Below the pieces are notes generated by a model. The model had not been told where the DNA came from, did no database searches, and was given only the letters and a program-made list of their open reading frames with translations. The position numbers and the translations under genes are program-made. Shown here one piece after another: positions 25,196 through 33,723 of a stretch of DNA of 64,000 bases. Source of the stretch: Celeribacter indicus. GTDB taxonomy: Bacteria; Pseudomonadota; Alphaproteobacteria; Rhodobacterales; Rhodobacteraceae. The DNA is taken from assembly GCF_000819565.1 (NCBI RefSeq), contig NZ_CP004393.1, forward strand, positions 1,798,001-1,862,000, given 5' to 3'. The first letter of the stretch is position 1. Each line of letters starts with the position of its first letter.

Positions 25196-27467
25196 TGGCC
25201 GACACGTCCTGGATGGCGCGCTTCGGCGCGCGGCTCGTCACCAATGGCTATGCCATCCTGCCGATCGGCCCGGGCACCAAGAAGTCCGGCCGGTTCCAGC
25301 GCGGCGGCTGGGCTGATTACCCCGAATGGAACCGCCATGCGGAACGCCCGACCACGGAGGTCGAAGTCGCGACCTGGGCTGCCTGGCCCGATTGCGGCAT
25401 CGGCATCGTCGGTGGAGCGGTAGCGGCGGTCGATATCGACATCGCGGCGGACGCCGAACTGGCATTGCAGATCGAGGCGCTGGCCCGGGCGCGCCTCGGC
25501 GACACGCCCGCGCTGCGCATCGGCCGCGCCCCGAAGCGTATGCTGGTCTATCGCACGGCCGCACCGTTTCGGGGCATCAAGCGCCATCCTCTCGAGGTGC
25601 TCTGCCTCGGGCAGCAGTTTCTGGCCTACGCCGATCACCCCGACACCGGCGCGCCCTATGTCTGGCCCGACGAGGGGCTGGCCGATCTCGATATCACCGA
25701 CCTTCCGGAAATCACCGAGGAAGCGGCGGCGGCCTTTCTGGAGGAAGCCTATGCGATCCTGCCCGAGGCTTTGCGTCAGCGCGGGCTGCGCTCTGCAGCA
25801 CTGGCCACACTCCTGCGCAACCACGGGCAGATCGGCACATTGCCCGCCATCCGGTCGGCACTCGACTGGCTGCCGAATGACGAGCTCGATTACGACAGCT
25901 GGATGCGCATCGGCATGGCGTTGAAAGGTGCGCTTGGTGATGAGGGCGGCGAGGTCTTTGCCACCTGGTCGGCCCAGGCGGCCAAGGATGTGCCCGCGAC
26001 CACGGCCCGCGCCTGGGCGAGCTTCAAGCCCGACCGGATCGGCGCGGGCACCATTTATCACCTCGCCATGGAACGCGGCTGGCAGCCCGATGCCGCCTTG
26101 CGCCTCGATGGCAGTCTCGATCCGGATGGCCCGCATCCGGCCGCCGATCTGCTGGCCCGGCTGGAGGGAAGCGCGCCCACCGTCGCCGACCTGGAAAAGC
26201 CGACCTTCAGCCTGGACATCCCCGACGGTCTTGTCGGCGAGCTGACCGGCTACATGCTGGCCACCGCCCGCCGCCCGCAACCGCTTCTGTCGCTCGGGGC
26301 CAGTCTCTGCGCCATCGGCGCGCTGATGGGGCGGCGGTATCGCACCACCAGCAACCTTCGCTCGAACCTCTATGTCGTGGGGATTGCTGACAGCGGCTCG
26401 GGCAAGAACCACGCCCGAGAGATCATCAACGAGGTCTTCTTCGAGGCGGGTCTCGCCCACCATCTCGGCGGCAACAAGATCGCCTCCGGCGCCGGGCTCT
26501 TGACTGCGCTTCATCGGCAGCCCGCGATCCTGTTCCAGATCGACGAATTCGGGATGTTCCTGTCGGCCGCTGCCGACCGCAAGCGCAGCCCGCGCCACAT
26601 CACCGAGATCCTCGACAACATGACCGAACTCTTCACGGCAGCGGGCGGGATCTTCCTCGGGGCGGAATATGCGAACCGCGACGGCACCAATGAGCGGCGC
26701 GACATCAACCAGCCCTGCCTTTGCGTCTATGGCACCACGACGCCGCTGCATTTCTGGGGCGCGCTGCAGGGGGCAAACGTGGTCGATGGCTCGCTCGCGC
26801 GCTTTCTGATCCTGCCGAGGATGAAGACTATCCGGACGAGAACCTCGCCGTCGGCATCCGGCAAGCCCCGCCCGCGCTGATCCAGGCGCTCCAGCTGGTC
26901 GCCAAAGGCGGCGGGGCCGTGAAGGGCAACCTGACCGGCAAGACCGCCGATCATAACGCCGCCGTGAATCCGATGACCGTGCCGATGTCGGATGCGGCAC
27001 GCGTCCGGTTTGCCGGTCTCAGCGACGCCCTGACCGAAGAGCTGCGGGCGGCGGCCGGCACCGCCTTTACCGCCATTCTCGCCCGCATCGGAGAGAATGC
27101 GTTGAAGCTCGCGCTGATCGTCGCTGTCGGGCGCGATCCGGTGCGCCCTGAGATCGACATTACCGCTGCGGACTGGGCCATCGGTTTCGTGCGCCATTAC
27201 GCGCGGCGCACCATGGAAGCGGTCGAGCGCCATGTGGCGGATACCGAAACCGAGGCGCATCTGAAGCGTCTGAAGGAAATCGTCCGCGCCGCCGGGCCCA
27301 AGGGGATCACCAAATCCGACATCACCCGCGCCTCCCAATGGCTGAAATCGCGCGACCGCGACGAAATTTTGCTGACGCTGATCGAGAGCGGCGACATCAC
27401 CACCGGCATGCGCGGCTCCTCGACCAAGCAGGCCATGGTCTACCGGATGGCGCGGTGGGGCGGGTGA
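25195..27467 (+). pseudogene. Phage DNA primase-helicase, split by a frameshift near 26815
   Basis: The N-terminal bifunctional primase/polymerase domain is clear (RLVTNGYAILPIGPGTKKSG, then VVGG-like GIVGGAVAAVDIDIA, the D-x-D catalytic motif, and APKRMLVYR). A primase-associated helical region (DYDSWMRIGMALKGALG) and a helicase/ATPase domain (VGIADSGSGKNHAREI, Walker A; ILFQIDEFGMFL, Walker B) follow. After SLARFLILP the frame gives a basic tail that stops at 26880. The next frame continues with EDEDYPDENLAVGIRQAPPA through a C-terminal winged helix to 27467. Adding one G at CCGAGG (about 26818) restores a single protein of about 757 residues. The C-terminal half has no start of its own. 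Confidence 0.82.
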
Positions 27468-27473
27468 CCGGAG

Positions 27474-27735
27474 ATCCTTCAATCCGCCTGAAACGGCCCT
27501 TGAAGCCGAAATGCCGACAAGCAGCCGAAACGAAAAGGAAAAACCGGATCCTTCAAATCCTTCAATCTTTCAAGAGGACCCCTTTCCCCTATACGCGTGC
27601 ACGCGCGTTCTCAAAGAGAGAGACAGGTACCTATTGAAATATTGAATAATTGAAAGATTATATATTACATATACAGGACAACCACTTAGGGGCGGAAATC
27701 CTTCAAGACGCCCCTCTGAAGGTTCTGAAGGATTT
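27474..27735. other. Candidate phage replication origin: iterons plus AT-rich stretch
   Basis: This 390-bp gene-free region (27468-27857) carries four exact copies of ATCCTTCAA on the plus strand (27474, 27548, 27557 and 27698). The two at 27548 and 27557 are in tandem and followed by the variant ATCTTTCAA (27565). Inverted partial copies occur near 27648 and 27726. Between them is the most AT-rich stretch of the prophage (about 27630-27680), beginning with three 8-bp ATTGAA-type tandem units. It lies directly after the primase-helicase gene, a common position for phage origins. Function is inferred. Confidence 0.5.
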
Positions 27736-27857
27736 GCCGGGCGGCCCAGCTGCCCAGCCCATGAACTGACCAGACCACCCTTCGGGGCCTGGCGAGACCG
27801 CAGCCTTCACCGGCCAGCCCGCTCGCCTCGCTCACAAACGCGAAGAGGAGGTCTCTC

Positions 27858-28346
27858 ATGACCCAATCCAACGAACACCCGCGCTGCATCCTGGCGCTCG
27901 ATCTCGGCACCACGACCGGTTGGGCGCTGCGCAGCCACGACGGGCTGATCACCAGCGGCACCGCCAGCTTCCGGCCCGGGCGCTATGACGGCGGTGGCAT
28001 GCGCTATCTGCGCTTCACCAACTGGCTGACCGAGCTGGACCGACTGTCGGGGCCCATCGCAGCCATCTGGTTCGAGGAGGTCCGCCGCCATGCCGGAACC
28101 GACGCGGCCCATGTCTATGGCGGGCTGATGGCCTCGCTCACCAGCTGGGGCGAGCTGCGGGGCATCCCCTACGAGGGCGTGCCGGTGGGCACGATCAAGC
28201 GCCACGCCACCGGCAAGGGCAACGCGCCCAAGCAGGCCATGATCGATGCGGCCCGCGCGAAGGGTTTCAGCCCCGAAGACGACAACGAGGCCGATGCCAT
28301 CGCCATCCTGCTCTGGGCCCTCGACGCCCGTGGATGTGCGGCATGA
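27858..28346 (+). CDS. RuvC-like Holliday junction resolvase
   Basis: 162 residues. RNase-H-fold catalytic residues are visible: D15 in ILALDLGTTTGWA, Glu in AAIWFEEVRRH near residue 72, and the C-terminal DDNEADAIAIL near 142-152. Such phage RuvC-like enzymes resolve branched DNA before packaging. It starts 390 bp after the primase and overlaps the next small gene (ATGA). Confidence 0.85.
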   Translation: MTQSNEHPRCILALDLGTTTGWALRSHDGLITSGTASFRPGRYDGGGMRYLRFTNWLTELDRLSGPIAAIWFEEVRRHAGTDAAHVYGGLMASLTSWGELRGIPYEGVPVGTIKRHATGKGNAPKQAMIDAARAKGFSPEDDNEADAIAILLWALDARGCAA

Positions 28347-28540
28347 GGTTCCATCCCAAGGGCTATGGCGGCCAGCGCCGGTCGCCCGATGAGGTGAAGC
28401 GCGACGGCTGGCGCGAACAGGGCGTGCTGGCCGTCAGCGTGGATGACCAGCGCCTGACCTGGCCCGAGCGCGAACTCGTCGAACAGTTGGGCACGCGGCT
28501 CTATGGTCCGCGCCCGGTCGAGGATCTGCGCCATGGCTGA
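28343..28540 (+). CDS. Small phage protein, unknown function
   Basis: 65 residues (MRFHPKGYGGQRRSPDEVKR, then WREQGVLAVSVDDQRLTWPE). Its start overlaps the RuvC stop and its end overlaps the next gene by 8 bp, which supports it being real. No domain recognised. Confidence 0.6.
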   Translation: MRFHPKGYGGQRRSPDEVKRDGWREQGVLAVSVDDQRLTWPERELVEQLGTRLYGPRPVEDLRHG

Positions 28541-28919
28541 GCACATCTGGACCGCCGAGGACGTAGCCGATCATTTCGAGGAGGCGTTCCGAACCCTGCG
28601 CAAGCTGCCACCCGTGAAGGTGCAGGGCTATTTCAACGCCTGGCCGCAGGTCATCCGCACCGAGCGCGAGATCCTCGCCATGGAGCCCGAACCGATGCGG
28701 GTCTGGCCCTCGGCCGCCGCGATCTCGCGGCTCGAACAGACCTTCGATTGGGTGCTCTGGCTCGGCGAGAGTGAACGCCGCCTGATCTGGTGGCGCGCTG
28801 CCCGTCGTCCGTGGAAGCAGATCACCCATGAGCTGGGCGTCGACCGCAGCACCGCATGGCGGCAGCACAAGCTCGCACTCACCAAGATCGCCGCGCGGCT
28901 GAATGCTGCGGCTGCATGA
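28533..28919 (+). CDS. DUF6362 protein (HTH-like phage regulator)
   Basis: 128 residues. The pattern TAEDVADHFEEAFRTLRKLP, then FNAWPQVIRTEREILAMEP and WKQITHELGVDRSTAWRQHK matches DUF6362; the last segment is an HTH. It may regulate late genes: the region right behind it (28919-29250) carries three inverted repeats. It is the last gene of the replication operon. Confidence 0.75.
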   Translation: MAEHIWTAEDVADHFEEAFRTLRKLPPVKVQGYFNAWPQVIRTEREILAMEPEPMRVWPSAAAISRLEQTFDWVLWLGESERRLIWWRAARRPWKQITHELGVDRSTAWRQHKLALTKIAARLNAAAA

Positions 28920-28934
28920 AGTGTTGCAACACTT
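28919..28934. promoter_or_regulatory. 16-bp perfect palindrome
   Basis: AAGTGTTGCAACACTT overlaps the DUF6362 stop codon. It is a fully symmetric site, as expected for a dimeric regulator. No T-run follows, so it is not a terminator. Confidence 0.5.
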
Positions 28935-28981
28935 TGGTCTTCGACAGCTGCAACATATCCATGCTATCTGAAGGATATGAT

Positions 28982-29012
28982 GGGGAGAGTACGTCGGAAG
29001 ACGGCTCTCCCC
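28982..29012 (+). terminator. Strong hairpin with tetraloop, possible terminator
   Basis: GGGGAGAG (28982-28989) pairs with CTCTCCCC (29005-29012). An inner CGTC/GACG stem (28992-28995, 29000-29003) closes on a GGAA tetraloop. Only a short GTTTCC follows, so termination is likely but not certain. Confidence 0.5.
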
Positions 29013-29214
29013 GTTTCCATTCGCGCGGACCGGCAACAGCAGGGCCGACGCGATGCGCATTTCCCTGAAATCGGCGGGTCCTTCCCGGCGTCCACCCTAT
29101 GCGGGCGGGCGAAGCGCGAGGGTTTTCCAGTGACGCCCCTGAAAATAGCCGTTTCGTTTCGCTTGGGCCCACGCGGCAACGAGCGAAGGGCCTGACGGCC
29201 CGACACCCCATGCC

Positions 29215-29250
29215 TGAACCGAAACGGCCCTGCGGTGGCATTTCGGTTCA
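29215..29250. repeat. 10-bp perfect inverted repeat upstream of the methylase gene
   Basis: TGAACCGAAA (29215-29224) and TTTCGGTTCA (29241-29250) are exact reverse complements with a 16-nt spacer. They end 39 bp before the methylase start codon, suitable for an operator. Confidence 0.5.
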
Positions 29251-29289
29251 CGCCCCCATTTCGCCGCCCGGCTCCCCAAGGACATCCCC

Positions 29290-30516
29290 ATGGACGTCGT
29301 CGACCTGCCGCTCGAGCAGATCATTCCCTATGCGCGCAACCCCCGGCGCAACGAGCAGGCCATCGCCACCGTCGCGGCCTCGATCCAGGAGTTCGGCTGG
29401 CGACAGCCCATCGTAGTGGACGAGGCGATGGTCGTTCTGGCCGGGCACACCCGGCTGGAGGCTGCGCGCAAGCTCGGCTTCAAGACCGCGCCGGTGCATG
29501 TCGCCAAAGGGCTGACCGTGTCCCAGGCCCGCGCCTTCCGGATCATGGACAACCGTTCCGGCGAGAATGCCGAATGGGACAAGGACCTCTTGAACCTCGA
29601 ACTGGCAGACCTGCTGGAGGCGGATTTCGATCTTGGCCTGACCGGTTTCACCGAAGACGAGGTGAACGCGCTGATGTCGAGCCTCGATGCGGGCACCGGT
29701 CCGCAGGAGGGCGAAGACGAGATCCCGGAAACACCGGAGGAGCCGATCAGCCGTCCCGGCGATCTCTGGCTTCTCGGAAACCACCGCCTCCTTTGCGGCG
29801 ACAGCACGGTCGCCACGGATGTCGAGCGGCTGCTCGGCCCTGTGAAGCCGTTGCTGATGGTCACCGATCCGCCCTACGGAGTGGAATACGACCCGGGCTG
29901 GCGTAACCAGGTGGGGGCGGCCAAGACCAAGCGCACTGGCAAGGTGTTGAACGACGACCGCGCCGACTGGCGTGATGCCTGGGCACTGTTCCCGGGCGAT
30001 GTCGCCTATGTCTGGCACGGCGCGCTGCACGCGGCGACCGTGGCGGAAAGCCTCGAAGTCGCTGGCTTCACCATCCGGTCCCAGATCATCTGGGCCAAGG
30101 AGCGGCTGGTTCTGAGCCGGGGCGATTATCACTGGCAGCACGAGCCCGCCTGGTATGCCGTCCGAAAGTCCGGCAAGGGCCATTGGGCGGGCGACCGCAA
30201 GCAGACGACGCTCTGGCACATCTCGGGCAAGGACCAGGACGAAAAGACCGTCCACGGCACCCAGAAGCCCGTGGAATGCATGCGCCGGCCGATCCTCAAC
30301 AATTCGAGCCCGGGTCAGGCGATCTACGAGCCCTTCATGGGGTCAGGCACCACGCTGATCGCAGCCGAGACCACGGGCCGCGTCTGCCTCGGCATCGAAC
30401 TGAACCCGGCTTACGTCGATGTAGCCGTCCAGCGCTGGCAGAAATTCACCGGGAAGCAGGCCGTCCTCGACGGGGATGGAACGCCCTACGACGACCTCAA
30501 GACCAAAGACCGCTGA
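29290..30516 (+). CDS. ParB-domain/DNA methylase fusion (N6-adenine or N4-cytosine)
   Basis: 408 residues. The first 110 residues are a ParB nuclease-like domain (LPLEQIIPYARNPRRNEQAI, then VVLAGHTRLEAARKLG). A beta-class methylase follows with catalytic DPPYG (LLMVTDPPYGVEYDP, near residue 195), a target-recognition region, and the SAM-binding motif FMGSGTTLIAAE near 350. Such fusions are common in temperate phages and protect phage DNA from host restriction or regulate genes. It lies 3 bp before the cytosine methylase gene. Confidence 0.9.
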   Translation: MDVVDLPLEQIIPYARNPRRNEQAIATVAASIQEFGWRQPIVVDEAMVVLAGHTRLEAARKLGFKTAPVHVAKGLTVSQARAFRIMDNRSGENAEWDKDLLNLELADLLEADFDLGLTGFTEDEVNALMSSLDAGTGPQEGEDEIPETPEEPISRPGDLWLLGNHRLLCGDSTVATDVERLLGPVKPLLMVTDPPYGVEYDPGWRNQVGAAKTKRTGKVLNDDRADWRDAWALFPGDVAYVWHGALHAATVAESLEVAGFTIRSQIIWAKERLVLSRGDYHWQHEPAWYAVRKSGKGHWAGDRKQTTLWHISGKDQDEKTVHGTQKPVECMRRPILNNSSPGQAIYEPFMGSGTTLIAAETTGRVCLGIELNPAYVDVAVQRWQKFTGKQAVLDGDGTPYDDLKTKDR

Positions 30517-30519
30517 GGG

Positions 30520-31674
30520 ATGGATGACCTGGCTTTACCTTCCGCAGGCCTCTTCGGCCTATCGCTCTGCTCCGGTGCCGGTGGCATTGATCTCGGGCTC
30601 ACCATCGCCTTGTCCGGATATCAAACTGTGGGCCATGTCGAACGGGAAACCTTCGCCGCAGCCACTCTCGTGGCGCGGATGGAAGACGCGGCCCTGGATC
30701 ACGCGCCTGTCTGGGACGATGTTGCCAGTTTCGACGGCCGCCCATGGCGCGGCGCGGTGGACATCGTCACTGCGGGCTATCCGTGCCAGCCGTTCTCCGT
30801 CGCGGGCAAGCGTCGGGGCGCGGACGACCCGCGCCACCTCTGGCCGCATGTCGCCCGCATCATCGGCGAGGTCGAACCGCCCTTCGTCTTCCTCGAGAAT
30901 GTCGCCCATCATCTCCGCCTCGGCTTCCCCGAAGTCGCCAGCGGACTGGTCGGCATGGGCTACCGCCTTGCGGCAGGCCTCTTCACGGCGGCGGAAGTCG
31001 GCGCGCCCCACAAGCGCGAGCGTCTGTTCATCCTCGCCATCCGCGAAGACGACGAGCTGGCCGACCCCGCGCGCCTGCTCTGGGACCCGGTCGAGTGGCG
31101 GGAACCGGCCGGAACTGCTGCGCTTGTGGCCGACGCCGAGGGCCAGTGCGAACGAGAACCGGCAGACGAAACTCACGCCATCGCAGGCAGCGGGGCAGCA
31201 CGGGATGAACCTCGCGACGACGGCCGCGCTCTGGCCGACACCGCAGACCGACAGCTTTCGGAGCCGGGGCGGCGAGCGGCGCGACGAGAAAGGTCTGGAC
31301 CGGATGGCACGGGATTGGCCGACGCCGATGGCAACGGACGGAAACAAGCCGAGCGCCGGCAACCGCCGGACGGCGGACCTCACTCATGCCAGTCAGATGT
31401 GGATGACGCCGACGGCGCGGGATCACAAGGATGGTGCGACGACGCTGGCGAATACGCCCGTGAACGGCCTGCTTGGCCGCCAGGTCCTGGTGACGCCGAT
31501 GGCTGGGCGCGATACCTCCGAGCCGCGCCGGACCTTGAACCCGCTGTTCGTCGAGGCGCTGATGGGCTGGCCCACCGGGTGGACCGGCTTCGCCTCTGTG
31601 GCAACGGCGTGGTCCCCTTGGTTGCAGCGCATGCGCTGCGAACTCTCGCGGCTGAACTGCTGGCCGATGAATGA
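30520..31674 (+). CDS. C5-cytosine DNA methyltransferase
   Basis: 384 residues. C5-methylase motifs: I LCSGAGGIDLGL, IV with catalytic cysteine in AGYPCQPFSVAGKRRG, VI FVFLENVAHH, VIII KRERLFILA, and near the C-terminus LRLCGNGVVPLVAA (motif X-like). Between motifs VIII and X is a long variable region with repeated LAD(A/T/P) segments. In the +1 frame the same bases read as repeated WPTP motifs plus a C-terminus known from phage methylases (see the overlapping entry). The N-terminal catalytic part is certain; which C-terminus is used is less so. It probably modifies phage DNA to evade host restriction. Confidence 0.85.
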   Translation: MDDLALPSAGLFGLSLCSGAGGIDLGLTIALSGYQTVGHVERETFAAATLVARMEDAALDHAPVWDDVASFDGRPWRGAVDIVTAGYPCQPFSVAGKRRGADDPRHLWPHVARIIGEVEPPFVFLENVAHHLRLGFPEVASGLVGMGYRLAAGLFTAAEVGAPHKRERLFILAIREDDELADPARLLWDPVEWREPAGTAALVADAEGQCEREPADETHAIAGSGAARDEPRDDGRALADTADRQLSEPGRRAARRERSGPDGTGLADADGNGRKQAERRQPPDGGPHSCQSDVDDADGAGSQGWCDDAGEYARERPAWPPGPGDADGWARYLRAAPDLEPAVRRGADGLAHRVDRLRLCGNGVVPLVAAHALRTLAAELLADE

Positions 31675-31687
31675 GGCAGCGGCATGA
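31040..31687 (+). other. Alternative reading frame inside the cytosine methylase gene with WPTP repeats
   Basis: This frame is open from 30476 to 31687. From about 31040 it reads like a known phage methylase C-terminus: WPTP at 31058, 31127, 31232 and 31316, WMTP at 31400, then RTLNPLFVEALMGWPTGWTG and ATAWSPWLQRM. Frame 1 over the same bases keeps the methylase motif X. No independent start codon with a good ribosome-binding site stands out. The frame may be a second product, a frameshifted product or a relic. Confidence 0.35.
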
Positions 31688-31908
31688 AGCAGACCCGCTT
31701 CATGTCGCTGGTCGAGTCCGTCGCCAACGTGATCGTCGGCTACGGCGTCGCGGTCGTGACGCAGATCCTGATCTTTCCGATCTTCGGGTTGCACACGACG
31801 CTGGCGCAGAACCTGAAGATGGGCGTGGTCTTCACCGTGGTCAGCATCGCGCGGTCCTTCGCCCTCCGTAGGGTGTTCGAGGCGATCCGGATGCGGAGCG
31901 CCAAATGA
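31684..31908 (+). CDS. DUF7220-like small membrane protein
   Basis: 74 residues with two hydrophobic segments (VIVGYGVAVVTQILIFPIFG, then KMGVVFTVVSIARSFALRR). The family occurs next to phage methylase and packaging genes. Function unknown. Confidence 0.7.
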   Translation: MKQTRFMSLVESVANVIVGYGVAVVTQILIFPIFGLHTTLAQNLKMGVVFTVVSIARSFALRRVFEAIRMRSAK

Positions 31909-31961
31909 TCGACCGCCGCCCCGGCGGGACGGCGGCCATCGACTTCTCGGGGTCCTGCGCG

Positions 31962-32474
31962 TCAGGCGGCGGGGAGCTTGTACACCCGCCCGCGCCCCTC
32001 AACCTTCTCCGAGGTCACCTCGAGCCCGAGCTTCTTCTTCAGCGCCCCGGCCATCGCGCCGCGCACCGTATGCGACTGCCAGCCCGTCGCGGCCATGATC
32101 TCCTCGATGGTCGCGCCGTTCGGCGCGCGCAGCATGGCGATCAGAGTGGCCTGCTTGGTGCCCTCGCGCGGCGTGCGCGTCTTGGGCGCGGGTTCGGGGG
32201 CGGCGGAGGTGTTCGCTTCGATGCCGATGGCGGCAAGGCCTGCGTCGGTGGCAACCAACGTGGTGCCATGGCCGTCGCCGGTCTGACGCCAGACAGGTTC
32301 GCCCTCGCGCATGTTCGCATCGACCTCTTCGAGCAAACCCTTCGCAAGCATCGCGCCGACCACCTTGGCGGCAGCGCCGCCCCGCAGGCTCTCGGGCAGC
32401 GGCAGGGCGATGTGCTCGGGCCGCTGGGCGGCGGCGCTGAGGATGATGGCTTGGGTGGCGGAAAGCTGGGTCAT
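31962..32474 (-). CDS. DUF3489 protein
   Basis: 170 residues on the strand opposite its neighbours. The C-terminal DUF3489 winged-helix region is clear (GTKQATLIAMLRAPNGATIE, then EIMAATGWQSHTVRGAMAGA and VYKLPAA). The N-terminal half resembles a second, weaker repeat of the fold. It is probably a DNA-binding regulator. It starts a small leftward cluster together with the two genes upstream of it. Confidence 0.8.
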   Translation of the reverse strand: MTQLSATQAIILSAAAQRPEHIALPLPESLRGGAAAKVVGAMLAKGLLEEVDANMREGEPVWRQTGDGHGTTLVATDAGLAAIGIEANTSAAPEPAPKTRTPREGTKQATLIAMLRAPNGATIEEIMAATGWQSHTVRGAMAGALKKKLGLEVTSEKVEGRGRVYKLPAA

Positions 32475-32567
32475 GGGGTCGTCTCCGTATTCGGGTCGCG
32501 GCCGTCGCGATCCTTCTACGACCCCAAGCCGCGCCCGCGCGCGGCAGAGGTCCGGAGATTCCGGAGG

Positions 32568-32819
32568 TCAGTCTGCGAATTCGCCTTCGCCGAACGCGCT
32601 GTCGGTGATGCGCTTCAACAGGCTCGCGTAGTGTTCGAGGGTGCCGACGTGGCCCCAATTGATCTCGTCGGGAAGGGCGTCGAAGTGGTCATCACTCAGC
32701 CTCTGCAGGCGGGCGAGCATCGTGTCGATCTCGGCCTTCTTTTCAATGAAGGCCGCCAGCGCGACTTCTTGGTTCCGGCGGGCCTTTTCGGCGCGGAGTT
32801 GGTGGCGGTCGGTCATCAT
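32568..32819 (-). CDS. Small helical protein, unknown function
   Basis: 83 residues, charged and coiled-coil-like (RRNQEVALAAFIEKKAEIDT, then LARLQRLSDDHFDALPDEIN). Two ATG codons (32819 and 32816) are possible starts. It lies 9 bp after the 60-residue gene. Confidence 0.6.
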   Translation of the reverse strand: MMTDRHQLRAEKARRNQEVALAAFIEKKAEIDTMLARLQRLSDDHFDALPDEINWGHVGTLEHYASLLKRITDSAFGEGEFAD

Positions 32820-32828
32820 CCTGCCCCC

Positions 32829-33011
32829 TCAGTTCTTCTGCTCGATCATCGCGAGGATCGCGCAGGCCATGCCGCCCAGAAACTCGCCGCGCCGGAAGAC
32901 GATCTCGTCGATCTCGGTCGCGCGAGTGATGGCGGGATCGACCTGAAGGTCGGCGGCCATGTGCGGAAGCAGGCGGGCGGCTTCAAGGTTGTAGCGTTCG
33001 GCGAGGGTCAT
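32829..33011 (-). CDS. 60-residue protein, unknown function
   Basis: ATG 33011 has GGAG 6 nt upstream and gives MTLAERYNLEAARLLPHMAA followed by an acidic and then hydrophobic segment (GGMACAILAMIEQKN). It is probably co-transcribed with the two genes downstream on this strand. Confidence 0.5.
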   Translation of the reverse strand: MTLAERYNLEAARLLPHMAADLQVDPAITRATEIDEIVFRRGEFLGGMACAILAMIEQKN

Positions 33012-33077
33012 GGCAGGCTCCGTGGGGTGCATCGTTTTCGTAGGATCAGCTTCGCTCTGCCGGGGCTCACCATCCAG

Positions 33078-33083
33078 TATAAT
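33078..33083 (+). promoter_or_regulatory. TATAAT -10-like element upstream of the packaging genes
   Basis: A perfect TATAAT occurs 44 bp before the terminase small-subunit start, in the divergent gap. No convincing -35 is seen at 16-18 bp, so the promoter may need an activator or be chance. Confidence 0.3.
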
Positions 33084-33126
33084 CGCAGCAATTACATGGC
33101 TTTAATCGGAGCGCGCGGATCATCTC

Positions 33127-33723
33127 ATGTCGTCAGCCACGCAACCCATCGGCGTGATCGCGCGGCTCCTCGATCTATCCGAGCGCCGGGTCCAGCAGCT
33201 GAGCCGCGAGGGTGTGATCCCGAAGGCCGAGCGCGGCCAATATGACCTGATCGGCTCGGTGCGCGGCTATGTCCGCTACCTGCGCGAACAGGCATCGAAG
33301 GCGCAGGCCGGTGCGCCGGATTACGCGGCCGAGCGGGCGCGCTTCATTCGGGCGCGGGCTGATCTTGCCGAGATGGAGGCCGAGGAAAAGCGTGGCGCGC
33401 TGATCGCGGCAGAAGAGATCGAGGCCGCCTGGATCGCCGTTCTGGCACTTCTGCGCACCCGCTTGCTCGCGCTGCCGGACCGGCTGGCGCCGCAGGTTTT
33501 TGAACAATCAACCGTCGGAGACACCCGGAATCTGATCCGAATGACCATCCGCGAGGTGCTCGATGATCTCGCGCAGCCAGATGTCCAACTCGAAGCCATC
33601 GCTGACATTGACGGGCTCGCCGATCCTGAAGCGGACGGTGGAGACGGCGCTGAAGGTGCTGCGCCCGCCGCCGGAACTGACGATCAGCGATTGGGCGGAC
33701 CAGAACCGACGGCTGAGCTCTGA
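33127..33723 (+). CDS. Terminase small subunit (Nu1-like)
   Basis: 198 residues. The N-terminal winged-helix DNA-binding domain is clear (IARLLDLSERRVQQLSREGV, then RGQYDLIGSVRGYVRYLREQ). A coiled-coil (ADLAEMEAEEKRGALIAAEE) and a linker follow. It recognises phage DNA for packaging and recruits the large subunit. Its 3' end overlaps the large-subunit gene by more than 140 bp in another frame. Confidence 0.88.
   Translation: MSSATQPIGVIARLLDLSERRVQQLSREGVIPKAERGQYDLIGSVRGYVRYLREQASKAQAGAPDYAAERARFIRARADLAEMEAEEKRGALIAAEEIEAAWIAVLALLRTRLLALPDRLAPQVFEQSTVGDTRNLIRMTIREVLDDLAQPDVQLEAIADIDGLADPEADGGDGAEGAAPAAGTDDQRLGGPEPTAEL

Larger units (their letters stand above)
28920..29289. other. Structured gene-free region between replication and methylase genes
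   Basis: No gene is supported here. The region holds three separate inverted repeats (listed individually) and probably the control signals for the downstream methylase and packaging genes. Confidence 0.55.
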
